Assembly (NCBI RefSeq): GCF_019710575.1
Contig: NZ_JAHWFK010000032.1
Location: 1-64,000 of the forward strand
Source: Paractinoplanes polyasparticus
Lineage (GTDB): Bacteria > Actinomycetota > Actinomycetes > Mycobacteriales > Micromonosporaceae
DNA length: 64,000 nucleotides
Direction: 5' to 3'
The translations under genes were made by a program, and so were the position numbers. The notes under the pieces are model-generated. The model saw nothing but the letters and a program-made list of their open reading frames with translations. It was not told where the DNA came from and did no database searches. The number at the start of each line of letters is the position of its first letter. The stretch's first letter is position 1. Shown here piece after piece: positions 51,101 to 59,853 of the stretch.

Positions 51101-52744
51101 TCAGGGGCGTTCGGTTTCCTGCCGTACGGTCTCCGCGCCCAGGTCAGAGGCCGTGCGCAGCGCCGACGGGGTGGGGTTGTCGGCCGTCTGCTGCAGGCCG
51201 GCCACCCGGTCCTCGATGACGAACGTGGCCCGGGTGTGCACCGGCGCGCCGGGCGTGGTCACGAACGGCACCACGCGGAAGTCGGCGGTCAGGCTGCCCG
51301 GGGTGATCCGCGTACGGACGTACCCCCGCTGGTTGTTGTAGAAGCGCAGGTGCGGGTTCCAGGCCGCCCACGGGTGCTGCCCGGAGGCGACGTCGGTCCC
51401 GTTGCCGGTCGAGGTGATCGAGGAGCAGACCAGCTCGGTCCCCACCGTCCGCGACGTCGGGTCGGCGTAGTCCAGCTTGAGCTCGTCGGCCCAGTGCGCG
51501 TGCACGTCCCCGGTCAGCACGACCGGGTTGCGCACGCCGGCGTCGACCCAGCCCCGGGTGATCCGGTCCCGCGAGGCGGCGTAGCCGTCCCACGAGTCCA
51601 TGCTGGTCACGACCTGTGGTCCCGAGTTGTTGTCGCGCTGACCGAAGAACACCTGCTGGCCCAGCACGTCCCAGCGGGCCGACGAGCGGCGGAACCCGTC
51701 GAGCAGCCACTTCTCCTGCTGCTCGCCGGTGATCGAACGGGCCGGGTCGGAGGCGGCCGGGCAGTCCTTGTAGCCGTCGCCGCAACCCTGGTCGTCGCGG
51801 TACTGGCGGGTGTCGAGCATGTGGAAGGTGGCCAGCCGGCCCCAGCGCAGCCGCCGGTAGAGCTGCATGTCGAGGCCGCGTGGGATGGAGGTGCGACGCA
51901 GCGGCATGTTCTCGTAGTAGGCCTGGAACGCGGCCGCGCGCCGGGCCGGGAAGTTCGGGTCGGGCGCCTCGGGCACCTCGTCGGCCCAGTTGTTCTCGAT
52001 CTCGTGATCGTCGAACACCACGGCCCAGGGCGCGACGGCGTGCGCGGCCTGCAGATCGGCATCCGTCTTGTACTGCGCGTGCCGCTGACGGTAGTTGGCC
52101 AGCGTGACGGTCTCGGGCCCGGCGTGGTCGCGCGGGTTGCCGCCGGGGATGGTGTAGACGCCGGCCTGGTACTCGTACTGGTAGTCGCCCAGGTGCAGGA
52201 TCAGGTCCGGTTCGTCGGCGGCCAGGTGGCGGTAGGCGGTGAAGTAGCCGTGCTCGTACTGCGAGCAGGAGGCGAACGACATGGCCAGCGTGCCGCCCGT
52301 CGCCCACAGCGGCGGGGCGGTTCGCGTCCGGCCCACGGGCGAGACGTAGCGCTCGGCGCGGAAACGGTAGAAGTACTCCCGTCCGGGCAGCAGGTGGTGC
52401 AGTTCGACGTGCACGGCGTGCGCCGACTCCGGCCGGGCCGCGGTCACGCCGCGCCGGACGATCGTGCGGAAACGCTCGTCGGCGGCGAGTTCCCAGGTCA
52501 CCGGCACGACCCGTGACGGCATGCCGCCGAGGCCGTCGTCGGCCAGCGGGGTGGGGGCGAGGCGGGTCCAGAGCACGAACCCGTCCGGTTCCGGATCGCC
52601 CGACGCGACGCCGAGCGTGAACGGGTCGGCCTGCAGCGGGCCCCGGTACGGTGCCGCCGAGGCTGCCAGGGGCCAGGTGGTCACGGCGCCCGCGACACCG
52701 GCGGCGGCCGAGCTCAGCAGAAGCGATCTTCTTGAGAGTGCCAT
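51101..52744 (-). CDS. phoD: Tat-exported PhoD-type alkaline phosphatase
   Basis: A 547-residue secreted phosphodiesterase/phosphatase. The signal peptide has the twin-arginine motif SRRSLLL followed by a hydrophobic stretch and AASAAP cleavage. Catalytic-site blocks are SFASCSQYEHGYFTAYRHLA, ILHLGDYQYEYQ, VVFDDHEIENNW and NPVVLTGDVHAHWADE, which bind calcium and iron in PhoD. It is located near tatA and tatC, whose products should export it. A 7-bp hairpin at the start codon may affect translation. No Pho box was recognised upstream. Confidence 0.95.
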   Translation of the reverse strand: MALSRRSLLLSSAAAGVAGAVTTWPLAASAAPYRGPLQADPFTLGVASGDPEPDGFVLWTRLAPTPLADDGLGGMPSRVVPVTWELAADERFRTIVRRGVTAARPESAHAVHVELHHLLPGREYFYRFRAERYVSPVGRTRTAPPLWATGGTLAMSFASCSQYEHGYFTAYRHLAADEPDLILHLGDYQYEYQAGVYTIPGGNPRDHAGPETVTLANYRQRHAQYKTDADLQAAHAVAPWAVVFDDHEIENNWADEVPEAPDPNFPARRAAAFQAYYENMPLRRTSIPRGLDMQLYRRLRWGRLATFHMLDTRQYRDDQGCGDGYKDCPAASDPARSITGEQQEKWLLDGFRRSSARWDVLGQQVFFGQRDNNSGPQVVTSMDSWDGYAASRDRITRGWVDAGVRNPVVLTGDVHAHWADELKLDYADPTSRTVGTELVCSSITSTGNGTDVASGQHPWAAWNPHLRFYNNQRGYVRTRITPGSLTADFRVVPFVTTPGAPVHTRATFVIEDRVAGLQQTADNPTPSALRTASDLGAETVRQETERP

Positions 52745-52763
52745 GCCCGCAGCCTCGCGGGCA
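52744..52763 (-). promoter_or_regulatory. hairpin at the phoD start codon
   Basis: TGCCCGC and GCGGGCA pair perfectly across 6 bases, and the arm nearest the gene contains the first base of the ATG. If transcribed it would hide the initiation region. Confidence 0.45.
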
Positions 52764-52811
52764 TAGATGGAATTAGATTGCTGCCGACCTTACGAGCCGG
52801 GAAAGAGCCAA

Positions 52812-53024
52812 TTAGGCGTACGAGTCGAGGTTGACGCCCTGCCGCTGGCCGGGAACCTGCTGGGGGACCTCATTGACGGGGGCGGCCGGCTCCGGCGCCT
52901 GAGCCAGGGCGGGCGTCACCTCGGGGGTGCGCTGCTCGGTGGCGGCCTCGGCCATGCTCCGCAGGTTCGAGCGGGCGGTGTCGTAGGCGGAGGTGACCAG
53001 CGAGCCGAGCGAGTTGATCTGCAT
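52812..53024 (-). CDS. small hypothetical protein
   Basis: A 70-residue protein with a helical N-terminus (MQINSLGSLVTSAYDTARSN) and a Pro/Gln-rich tail ending GVNLDSYA. GGGAGGGG lies just before the ATG, one of the best ribosome sites in the window, so I consider it expressed. I do not recognise a family. It lies between the phosphatase and diacylglycerol-kinase-like genes on the same strand. Confidence 0.65.
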   Translation of the reverse strand: MQINSLGSLVTSAYDTARSNLRSMAEAATEQRTPEVTPALAQAPEPAAPVNEVPQQVPGQRQGVNLDSYA

Positions 53025-53066
53025 GCCCCTCCCGATCGGCCGGTTCCTGAGGATCTGATGAAGAAC

Positions 53067-53987
53067 TCAGCGGAGCAACCGAACCGCACCCGGCGCACAC
53101 GTCAGGTCGAGGTCGAGGGGGCCGAGGCGCTCCCCGTCGGCGTAGGCGACGATCCCGTCCGAGCGCAATCGCACGTGCCGGGCCCGGAAGACGGTAACCC
53201 GCCGGTCGGTGACGTGCGTGCCCCGCCGCAGCCGGGGCTTGAGCCGGGCCAGGCCCGCCCGCCCGAACGGCGTCGCGACCACCACGTCGAGCAGCCCGTC
53301 GGTGGGGTCGGCGTCGGGCAGGATCCGCATGCCGCCGCCGTAGCTGGCGCAGTTGCCCACCGCCACCAGCATGCCCTCGAAGCTGTGGTCCTCGCCGTCG
53401 AGTTCGAGCGCGTACTTGCGCGGCTTGAGCCGGGCCAGCTCGAGCAGGATCGCCAGGTCGTAGCGCCGGGGCCCGCGCGGCCAGCGCATCCGGTTGGCCC
53501 GCTCGTTCACGAGCGCGTCGAAGCCACCGGCGAGCACCGCCCCGAACCATCGCGGCCGGGGCCCGTCCGGTGACTCATCCGGTGCGCGGGACACGACCCG
53601 GGCCAGGTCGATCGGCACGTGGCGCCCCTCGGCGAGCGCCGCGGCGACGACGTCGGCGGCCCGCAGCGGGTCGGACGGCATGCCGATGCCGGCCGCGAAG
53701 TCGTTGCCGGTGCCCGCCGGGACGACGCCGAACCCCACCGGCCGCTCGGCCACCCCCTGCAACGCGCGGTGGATCGTGCCGTCGCCGCCGACGGCCACGA
53801 CGGCCGTGACACCCCCGTCGACGGCGGCCCGGCACGCCTGCTCCGCCTCGGCGCCGCTGTGGGCGGTCAGCAACCGGACCGTACGCCCGGAATCGCCCAG
53901 CCGGCGCAGGACCCCGGACAGCAGATCGCGGTGCCGGCCGCGCCCCGCTGTGGGGTTGGCCAGCACCGCGATCTCATAGCTCGTCAC
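53067..53987 (-). CDS. diacylglycerol/sphingosine kinase-like lipid kinase
   Basis: A 306-residue DAGK_cat protein. NPTAGRGRHRDLL near the N-terminus, the nucleotide loop VVAVGGDGTIHRALQG (GGDGT) and VVPAGTGNDFA are the family hallmarks, and DGLLDVVVATP marks the second beta domain. It phosphorylates diacylglycerol or a related lipid at the inner membrane face. Lipid kinases of this type sit next to tatC in many actinomycetes. The stop of tatC is 31 bases upstream of its start, so it probably continues the paf-tat transcript. Confidence 0.92.
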   Translation of the reverse strand: MTSYEIAVLANPTAGRGRHRDLLSGVLRRLGDSGRTVRLLTAHSGAEAEQACRAAVDGGVTAVVAVGGDGTIHRALQGVAERPVGFGVVPAGTGNDFAAGIGMPSDPLRAADVVAAALAEGRHVPIDLARVVSRAPDESPDGPRPRWFGAVLAGGFDALVNERANRMRWPRGPRRYDLAILLELARLKPRKYALELDGEDHSFEGMLVAVGNCASYGGGMRILPDADPTDGLLDVVVATPFGRAGLARLKPRLRRGTHVTDRRVTVFRARHVRLRSDGIVAYADGERLGPLDLDLTCAPGAVRLLR

Positions 53988-54017
53988 AGCCGGGCAGCAT
54001 ACTGCCCGGACCGTGAC

Positions 54018-54980
54018 CTAGGTCATGTCGTCGAAGCGTCCCTCGAGCGAACGGGGCCGCGCGACGGGCGCGGGCGCCTCGATCGGGCTCGGCGCCTCGA
54101 TCGGGTCGGACGCGCCGATCGGCACCCGGTCGTCCTCGAGCGGCGATATCTGGTCGTCGTCGAGCTCGGCGTAGATCTCTTTGCCGCGGCCCTTGCGCTT
54201 GTCGTTGAGCGCGGCCACACCGGTCGCGATCAGATAGAGCACGACCATGCAGAGCGCCAGCAGAATCATGCCGAACGGGCCGGGGTCGGGGGTGGCGATC
54301 GCGGCGAACGCGAACGACAGGAAGACCACGATCCGCCACCAGCTCAGCAGCTTCTTCGCCGACACGACGCCGGTGAAGTTGAGCATGAGCAGGATCAGCG
54401 GGAACTCGAAGGCCGCGCCGAAGATCAGGATCATGTTGGTCACGAACCCGATGTAGCCCGAGACCTCGAGTTTCGTGGCTTCGCCGAGGACGCCGGACTC
54501 CATGATGAACGCCAGGCTGTGGCCGACCACGAAGTAGGCCAGGATGCCGCCGCCGGCGAAGAGCGGAGCGGCGATGGCCACGAAGACGTACGCCCACTTG
54601 CGCTCGTGCCGGTGCAGGCCCGGCGCGACGAACGCCCACAACTGGTAGAGCCACACGGGTGAGCCGACGATCAGACCGACCCAGAGCGCGATCTTGAGGC
54701 GCAGGATCAGGGTGTCGGTGACGTTCAGGACGACCCAGTCGCAGTACTGCGTGCCGTCGGCGCGGGTGGCCATCGACGACGGCAGGTCGCAGTACGGCGC
54801 CTCGAGCAGGTGGAACACCCACTGCGACACGATGAAGCCGACGATCAACCCGGCGATCAGGCCGAGCGACGCTACGAACAGCCGATTACGGAGTTCGCGG
54901 ACATGGTCGATCAGCGTCATGGAGCCGTCGGAAGCCTGCTGGAACTTGCTGGGCCCCTGACGGCCAAGGGCTAGCTTCAT
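54018..54980 (-). CDS. tatC: Sec-independent translocase subunit TatC
   Basis: A 320-residue six-span membrane protein, the twin-arginine signal receptor. DHVRELRNRLFVASLGL near residue 25 and YQLWAFVAPGLHRHERKW are the signal-binding region, and GAAFEFPLILLML carries the conserved glutamate. The C-terminal 60 residues form an acidic/Pro-rich extension (SDPIEAPSPIEAPAPVARP) typical of actinobacterial TatC. Start ATG 54980 is 9 bases after the tatA stop. Together with TatA it exports folded proteins, including the PhoD encoded nearby. Confidence 0.96.
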   Translation of the reverse strand: MKLALGRQGPSKFQQASDGSMTLIDHVRELRNRLFVASLGLIAGLIVGFIVSQWVFHLLEAPYCDLPSSMATRADGTQYCDWVVLNVTDTLILRLKIALWVGLIVGSPVWLYQLWAFVAPGLHRHERKWAYVFVAIAAPLFAGGGILAYFVVGHSLAFIMESGVLGEATKLEVSGYIGFVTNMILIFGAAFEFPLILLMLNFTGVVSAKKLLSWWRIVVFLSFAFAAIATPDPGPFGMILLALCMVVLYLIATGVAALNDKRKGRGKEIYAELDDDQISPLEDDRVPIGASDPIEAPSPIEAPAPVARPRSLEGRFDDMT

Positions 54981-54989
54981 GCCCGCGGA

Positions 54990-55313
54990 TCAGCGGTCGT
55001 TGGTGCGCTGCTGCACCGGGTCCACGTACGGCTGGGCCGGCGGCGGCGGAGCCTGCTGGTAACCCTGCGGCGGCGGCGCCTGCTGGTAGCCCTGCGGCGG
55101 ATAGACGTCGCCCTGCAGCGGCTGACGCGCGACCTGCGGCTCGGCCTTCTCAGCGACGTTGTTGTCGTCGTCGACCAGGCCCTTGGTCTCGGCCTTGATG
55201 ATCCGCAGCGACCGGCCCAGCGACCGCGCCGCGTCCGGCAGCCGCTTCGCGCCGAAAAGCAGCACGAGGACGACCACAAAAACGATGATGTGCCATGGCT
55301 TGAGGGCGCCCAT
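54990..55313 (-). CDS. tatA: Sec-independent translocase subunit TatA
   Basis: A 107-residue protein with one N-terminal membrane helix (WHIIVFVVVLVLLFGAKRLP), the FGxxxLP hinge and an amphipathic helix DAARSLGRSLRIIKAE. The tail is Pro/Gln-rich with a duplicated QGYQQAPPP. Oligomers form the transport path for folded proteins. No TatB is present here, consistent with TatA doing both jobs or a separate tatB. Confidence 0.95.
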   Translation of the reverse strand: MGALKPWHIIVFVVVLVLLFGAKRLPDAARSLGRSLRIIKAETKGLVDDDNNVAEKAEPQVARQPLQGDVYPPQGYQQAPPPQGYQQAPPPPAQPYVDPVQQRTNDR

Positions 55314-55447
55314 GGGTTAACTCCAGTCGGTCGGATCAGGTGTGCGGGGTCCATCGTACGTGTCAAATCTGGTGATGCGGACCACGGACCCTCGTCGGTT
55401 TGCCACCATCGCCCAAATCCTTGGACAACGGGGAAGGAACGCCGCAG

Positions 55448-55684
55448 TCAGCCCCTCTTGAGGATCGCGTGCTCCTGGATCAGTTCGGCGCGCTGCTGCA
55501 CCGCGAGAACGGTCTGCTGGAGCTCGAGCGCGGCCTCCTGCAGTTTCGCGGCCTCGGCCTGCCGTCTCTGCAGCCGTACGGCCGCGCGGCGCAGCCCGTC
55601 GAGCCGGCCGAGCAGCCGCACACCGGCCGCCCCCATGATGATCACGGCGACCACGACCACGGCGATCCAGATCCACATCAGCAC
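55448..55684 (-). CDS. small single-span membrane protein in the paf-tat operon
   Basis: A 78-residue protein: one N-terminal helix (WIWIAVVVVAVIIMGAAGVR) and a long Gln/Glu/Leu coiled coil (RRQAEAAKLQEAALELQQTV). It lies between pafC (9-base gap) and tatA. AGGGTGG precedes the GTG at 55684; ATG 55678 is also possible. I know no function; its operon position suggests it is genuine. Confidence 0.75.
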   Translation of the reverse strand: MLMWIWIAVVVVAVIIMGAAGVRLLGRLDGLRRAAVRLQRRQAEAAKLQEAALELQQTVLAVQQRAELIQEHAILKRG

Positions 55685-55693
55685 CGGGCCACC

Positions 55694-56653
55694 CTACCGG
55701 CCGGGGGTGCTGTACTGGTCGAGCGCCGCCGTGGCCTGTTCGCGGATCCGGTCCAGCAGCTCCGGCGGGCCGAGCACGGTGACGTCGGGCCCGAGCCCCA
55801 GCAGCAGCCGCTGCGCCCAGCCCAGGTCGGTGACCCGCATGGTCACCACCCACTCGTCGCCGGACCGGCGCACCTCCTCCACCGGGTAGTACTCGGTGAT
55901 CCAGCGGCTGCCGCGGCCCACCCGCAGGGTGACCAGCTGCAGGTCCGGGGTGGGGCGGAAGACCCCGTCGCTGACGTCGTGCGGCACCGCGTCGGCCGGC
56001 GGGCGGGACGGCTCGTCGAGCTCGGCGAAGTCGTCGATGCGGTCGATCCGGAACAGCCGGGTCGCCTCGGCCCGCCGGCACCACGCCTCCAGGTAGGCCT
56101 TGCCGCCCACCATGAGCACCCGCATCGGGTCGACGACGCGCTCGGTCGTCTCGTCGCGGGCGGCCGTGTAATAGGTCATCCGCAGCGCGTGCCCGCTCTC
56201 GACCGCCGTCCGCACGTTGTCGACGCGCTTGCTGTTGGCCGGCAGCCTGACCGCCACCGGCGCGCCGGCCAGGTCGCCGGCCGCGTTCTCGATCTTGGCG
56301 AGGGCGCGTTCGATGACGTCGCGGTGGCCGGTGCCCGGCGTCTCGGCCAGCATCCGCAGGGCCACCACCAGGGCCAGCGCCTCGTCCTGGGTGAGGCGCA
56401 GCGGCCGGTCGATGCCGGCGTCGTGACTGATCGTGACCCGGTCGCCGTCGAGCGCCATGTCGATCAGGTCGCCCGGGCCGTAGCCGGGCAGGCCGCACAC
56501 CCACAGCAGTTCCAGGTCCTCCCGGAGCTGGCGCTCGCTGACGCCCAGGTCGGCGGCCGCCTCGGCCACCAGGATGCCGGGCCGGGCCAGCAGGTACGGG
56601 ACGAGCAGGAGCAGCCGTCCGAGCCGGTCGGCGCTCTGCCGCGGGCCCGTCAT
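55694..56653 (-). CDS. pafC: PafC, WYL-domain transcriptional regulator
   Basis: A 319-residue HTH-WYL protein. RLLLLVPYLLARPGILVAEA then AADLGVSERQLREDLELLWV is the HTH, and KAYLEAWCRRAEATRLFRID is the WYL domain with the RLFRIDRI end. In mycobacteria PafB and PafC together activate the LexA-independent DNA-damage response at promoters with the RecA-NDp motif. The ATG overlaps the pafB stop (ATGA), as in the known operon. Confidence 0.94.
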   Translation of the reverse strand: MTGPRQSADRLGRLLLLVPYLLARPGILVAEAAADLGVSERQLREDLELLWVCGLPGYGPGDLIDMALDGDRVTISHDAGIDRPLRLTQDEALALVVALRMLAETPGTGHRDVIERALAKIENAAGDLAGAPVAVRLPANSKRVDNVRTAVESGHALRMTYYTAARDETTERVVDPMRVLMVGGKAYLEAWCRRAEATRLFRIDRIDDFAELDEPSRPPADAVPHDVSDGVFRPTPDLQLVTLRVGRGSRWITEYYPVEEVRRSGDEWVVTMRVTDLGWAQRLLLGLGPDVTVLGPPELLDRIREQATAALDQYSTPGR

Positions 56654-57630
56654 GCCGCCACCTCGTGTCGCGCCACGACCTCCTTGAGCAGCTGGATCAC
56701 GGCCTCCCGGACCTCCGGCGGCCCCTCGGCCCGCACGTCCGGCCCGTAGCCGACGATCGTCGCGGCCAGCCGCTCGGCGTCCGAGTACGGGATCGTCAGC
56801 GTGTCCCCGTCCGGGCCCGGCCGCGCGTCGGTGGCCCAGCGCCGCAGCCCGGCCGCCCGGCCCGGCCGCACGGTGACGGTGGCCCGGCCGTTGTGCGGCA
56901 CCGGCCCCGACCACTTGGCGACGTGGCTGATCAGGTCTTCGTTCTCGGGCGGGTTGAACGCGCCCGGCCGGCCCAGCGCCTTGACCGCGCCGACGATGCG
57001 CGACAGCCGGAAGCACCGGGTCGCGTCCCGGTCGCGGTCGTGACCCACCACGTACCACCGGCCCTGCCAGCAGACCACGCCCCACGGCTCGAGCCGGCGG
57101 GTGGCCGGGTCGTCGACCTCGGGCACCCGGTAGCTGAAGCTGACCGCCCGGCGGTCGCGGGCGGCGCTGGTGAGCGGCCCGAACGCCGGGTCGACGGTGA
57201 CCACCGGCTCGACCCCGAGGGTGGCCTGGGGATCGACCTCGACCCCGGCCGCGCGCAGCTTGGCCAGGCCGGACGACGCGGCCGCGGCCAGGCCGGCGTG
57301 CTGCCAGAGCCGGGCCGCGATGCCCACCGCGGCAGCCTCGTCGGGCTCGAGCCGGATGGCCGGCAGCGCGTACTCGCGGTGTGCGATGCGGTAGCCCGGT
57401 TCCTGATCGAAGACGCTCGCCGTACCCGTCTCGAGCGGAACGCCCAGGTCGCGCAGCTCGGCCTTGTCGCGCTCGAACTTGCGCTGGAAGGCTTCGTGGT
57501 CGCGCGGGTCCTCCGGGTCGTGCTCGTAGCCGGGCACCGTCGCGGCGATCTGCGCGGCGGTCAGGAACCGACGCGTCGACAGAAGGCAGATCACCAGGTT
57601 CACCAGGCGCTCGGTGCGGGTGCGCGACAC
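56650..57630 (-). CDS. pafB: PafB, WYL-domain transcriptional regulator
   Basis: A 326-residue partner of PafC with the same HTH-WYL layout: TERLVNLVICLLSTRRFLTA then AQIAATVPGYEHDPEDPRDH and FQRKFERDKAELRDLGVPLE are diagnostic of PafB, and QGRWYVVGHDRDRDATRCFR is the WYL core. GTG 57630 gives a length close to mycobacterial PafB; it follows TAGCGT by 8 bases without a Shine-Dalgarno. pafA, which normally precedes pafB, is absent; a CDF gene lies divergently instead. Confidence 0.94.
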   Translation of the reverse strand: MSRTRTERLVNLVICLLSTRRFLTAAQIAATVPGYEHDPEDPRDHEAFQRKFERDKAELRDLGVPLETGTASVFDQEPGYRIAHREYALPAIRLEPDEAAAVGIAARLWQHAGLAAAASSGLAKLRAAGVEVDPQATLGVEPVVTVDPAFGPLTSAARDRRAVSFSYRVPEVDDPATRRLEPWGVVCWQGRWYVVGHDRDRDATRCFRLSRIVGAVKALGRPGAFNPPENEDLISHVAKWSGPVPHNGRATVTVRPGRAAGLRRWATDARPGPDGDTLTIPYSDAERLAATIVGYGPDVRAEGPPEVREAVIQLLKEVVARHEVAA

Positions 57631-57638
57631 GATTGGCA

Positions 57639-57644
57639 ACGCTA
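57639..57644 (-). promoter_or_regulatory. -10 element of the paf-tat operon
   Basis: On the minus strand TAGCGT ends 8 bases before the pafB GTG, which suggests a promoter of its own here and a leaderless transcript. Confidence 0.4.
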
Positions 57645-57722
57645 GCAGGGTGGACGCCGACGTGACGTACGCGCTACGCCCGGGCGGTTTCCCGCGGGAG
57701 CGCAGCGGAAAGGTAGGCCCGG

Positions 57723-58763
57723 GTGAGCACCGCTGAAACCCCGGAAGAGCAGCTCCCGGTCGGTCTGGCCGCCGCCGGACCCCTCCCGATGGGCGATTCG
57801 TCCGATGAGTCCGAAGCACCGGAGAACGAGAGTGTGGGCACGGTCATCGTGGCCGGCCTGGCCAACCTGGCCATCGCCGTCGCCAAGCTGGTCGCCGGCA
57901 TGGTCTCCGGCTCGGCGGCCATGGTGTCCGAGTCGGCGCACTCCCTCGCCGACACCATCACCGAGGTGTTCCTCTTCGTCGCCCTGCGGCGCGGCGCCAC
58001 CCCGGCCGACGAGGAACACCCGTTCGGGTACGGCAAGGAGAGCTTCGTCTGGGCGTTCATCGCCGCGGTGTTCACCTTCGTCGGTGGCGCCGGCTTCTCG
58101 ATCTACCACGGCATCGAGACGATCGTGCGCGGGGAGGAGACCGGCGACTTCGGTTGGTCGTACCTCGTGCTGGCCGTCTCGTTCGTCGCCGAGGGCACCT
58201 CGTTCCTGCGCGCCCGGCGCCAGGTCACGGGCGCGTCGCGGCGCTGGGGCGTCACCCGGTCGCGCTTCCTGCGGCTGACCCCGGACACCACCGTCAAGGC
58301 CGTCTACTTCGAGGACTCGGCCGCCCTGATCGGCCTGATCCTGGCGGGCGCCGGCCTGGTGCTGACCGAGCTCACCGGCAACGGCATGTGGGACGGCATC
58401 GCCTCGATCGCGATCGGCCTGCTGCTCTTCGGAGTGGCCGCGGTCCTCGCTCAGAGCAACGCCTCGCTGCTCGTGGGCCGGGCGGTGCCGCGCCGGGTGC
58501 ACAACCAGATCGCCGCCGACCTCGCCTCGATCCCCATCGTGGTGGCCGTGCCGACGCTGCTGACCATGCAGCTCGGCCCGGGCGACATCCTGGTCGCGGC
58601 CAAGGTCGACTTCCGGGACGACGTCCGCGGGGGCGAGATCGAGGCGGCCAGCGACGAGGCCGAGCGCCGCCTGCGGGCCCGCTACCCAGGCATCCGGTAC
58701 GTCTTCCTCGACCCGACGCGCGGCACGGCGGGCCGCAACCACGTCGACGGCGGCGTCGAATAG
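57723..58763 (+). CDS. cation diffusion facilitator family transporter
   Basis: A 346-residue CDF with six membrane helices and a C-terminal domain. Helix 2 is AAMVSESAHSLADTITEVFL (metal site S/H..D), the loop EEHPFGYGKESFVWAF is the CDF signature and helix 5 is YFEDSAALIGLILAGAG (D and further ligands). The cytoplasmic domain ends with RYPGIRYVFLDPTRG. Expected role is export of zinc, iron or manganese. GTG 57723 opens with STAETPEEQL. Followed after 10 bases by the DUF3866 gene. Confidence 0.92.
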   Translation: MSTAETPEEQLPVGLAAAGPLPMGDSSDESEAPENESVGTVIVAGLANLAIAVAKLVAGMVSGSAAMVSESAHSLADTITEVFLFVALRRGATPADEEHPFGYGKESFVWAFIAAVFTFVGGAGFSIYHGIETIVRGEETGDFGWSYLVLAVSFVAEGTSFLRARRQVTGASRRWGVTRSRFLRLTPDTTVKAVYFEDSAALIGLILAGAGLVLTELTGNGMWDGIASIAIGLLLFGVAAVLAQSNASLLVGRAVPRRVHNQIAADLASIPIVVAVPTLLTMQLGPGDILVAAKVDFRDDVRGGEIEAASDEAERRLRARYPGIRYVFLDPTRGTAGRNHVDGGVE

Positions 58764-58773
58764 GGTTCCGGCC

Positions 58774-59853
58774 ATGGTGCGGTGGCGGTCCGGAACAGTC
58801 CAGGCGATCCGGCGCCGGTGGCACGGCGCGGTCGAGCTCGACGTCGCGACCGGCGACGGGCCCCTGAAGGCGCTCGCCTACCCCGCGCTCACCGGCGAGC
58901 CCGAGCCGGGCGACCGCGTGCTGCTCAACGTCGGGGCGCTGGTCATGGGCCTCGGCACCGGGGGCTACGCGCTGGTGGTGGCGCTGCCCGACCGGCTGCC
59001 GGCCGATCCGCCCGACGACGGCGCCAACCGCGACTCGGGCCACCTCGTCAAGGCCCGCTACACGCCGCTGCAGGCGATCGGGCTCGGCGTCGACGAGGAG
59101 GCCTCGCCGCACCGCGAGGTGATGGCCGCGGCCACTTCGCTCGACGGCATGCCGGTGGTCCTGGCCGACCTGCACTCGGCACTGCCGGCCATCGTCGCCG
59201 CCGTCCGCTTCGACCGGCCGCGGGCCCGGATCGCGTACGTCATGACCGACGGCGGGGCGCTGCCGGCGTGGTTCTCACGCACCCTGGACGGGCTGCGCGA
59301 CCACCTGGTGGGCACGGTGACCACCGGGCAGGCGTTCGGCGGCGACCTCGAGGCGAGCACCGTGCACACCGGCCTGCTGGCGGCGCGGCACGTGCTGCGC
59401 GCCGACGTCACGGTCGTCACGCAGGGGCCGGGCAACCTCGGCACGGGCACGACCTGGGGGTTCTCCGGGGTGGCGCTGGGCGAGGCGGTCAATGCCACGG
59501 GCACCCTGGGCGGGCGGCCGGTCGGCTCGTTGCGGATCTCGACGGGCGACGGACGGCCCCGGCATCGCGGCGTGTCGCATCACAGCCTCACCGCGTACGG
59601 AAAAGTGGCCCTGCTCCCCGCCGACCTGCCCGTGCCCGAAGGCCTCGACCCCCACCTGGCCGTCGAGATCGACGCGGCGCTCGCGCCGCTGGCGGCGAGG
59701 CACCGCCTGCCGCGCGTGCCGGTCGACGGTCTCGACGAGGCGCTGCGCGCGAGCCCGGCGCCGCTGTCGACGATGGGCCGCAAGCTCGACCAGGACTACG
59801 CCTACTTCCTTGCCGCGGCCGCCGCGGGCCGGTTCGCTGCCGCCCTGATCTGA
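58774..59853 (+). CDS. DUF3866 family protein
   Basis: A 359-residue protein of the actinobacterial DUF3866 family, often encoded near the paf genes. Recognisable blocks are GDRVLLNVGALVMGLGTGGY, HLVKARYTPLQAIGLGVDEE, RIAYVMTDGGALPAWFSRTL, VVTQGPGNLGTGTTWGFSGV and HRGVSHHSLTAYGK. No biochemical role is established. The 3' end overlaps the convergent GGDEF gene by 52 bases. It follows the CDF gene on the same strand with only 10 bases between them. Confidence 0.9.
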   Translation: MVRWRSGTVQAIRRRWHGAVELDVATGDGPLKALAYPALTGEPEPGDRVLLNVGALVMGLGTGGYALVVALPDRLPADPPDDGANRDSGHLVKARYTPLQAIGLGVDEEASPHREVMAAATSLDGMPVVLADLHSALPAIVAAVRFDRPRARIAYVMTDGGALPAWFSRTLDGLRDHLVGTVTTGQAFGGDLEASTVHTGLLAARHVLRADVTVVTQGPGNLGTGTTWGFSGVALGEAVNATGTLGGRPVGSLRISTGDGRPRHRGVSHHSLTAYGKVALLPADLPVPEGLDPHLAVEIDAALAPLAARHRLPRVPVDGLDEALRASPAPLSTMGRKLDQDYAYFLAAAAAGRFAAALI

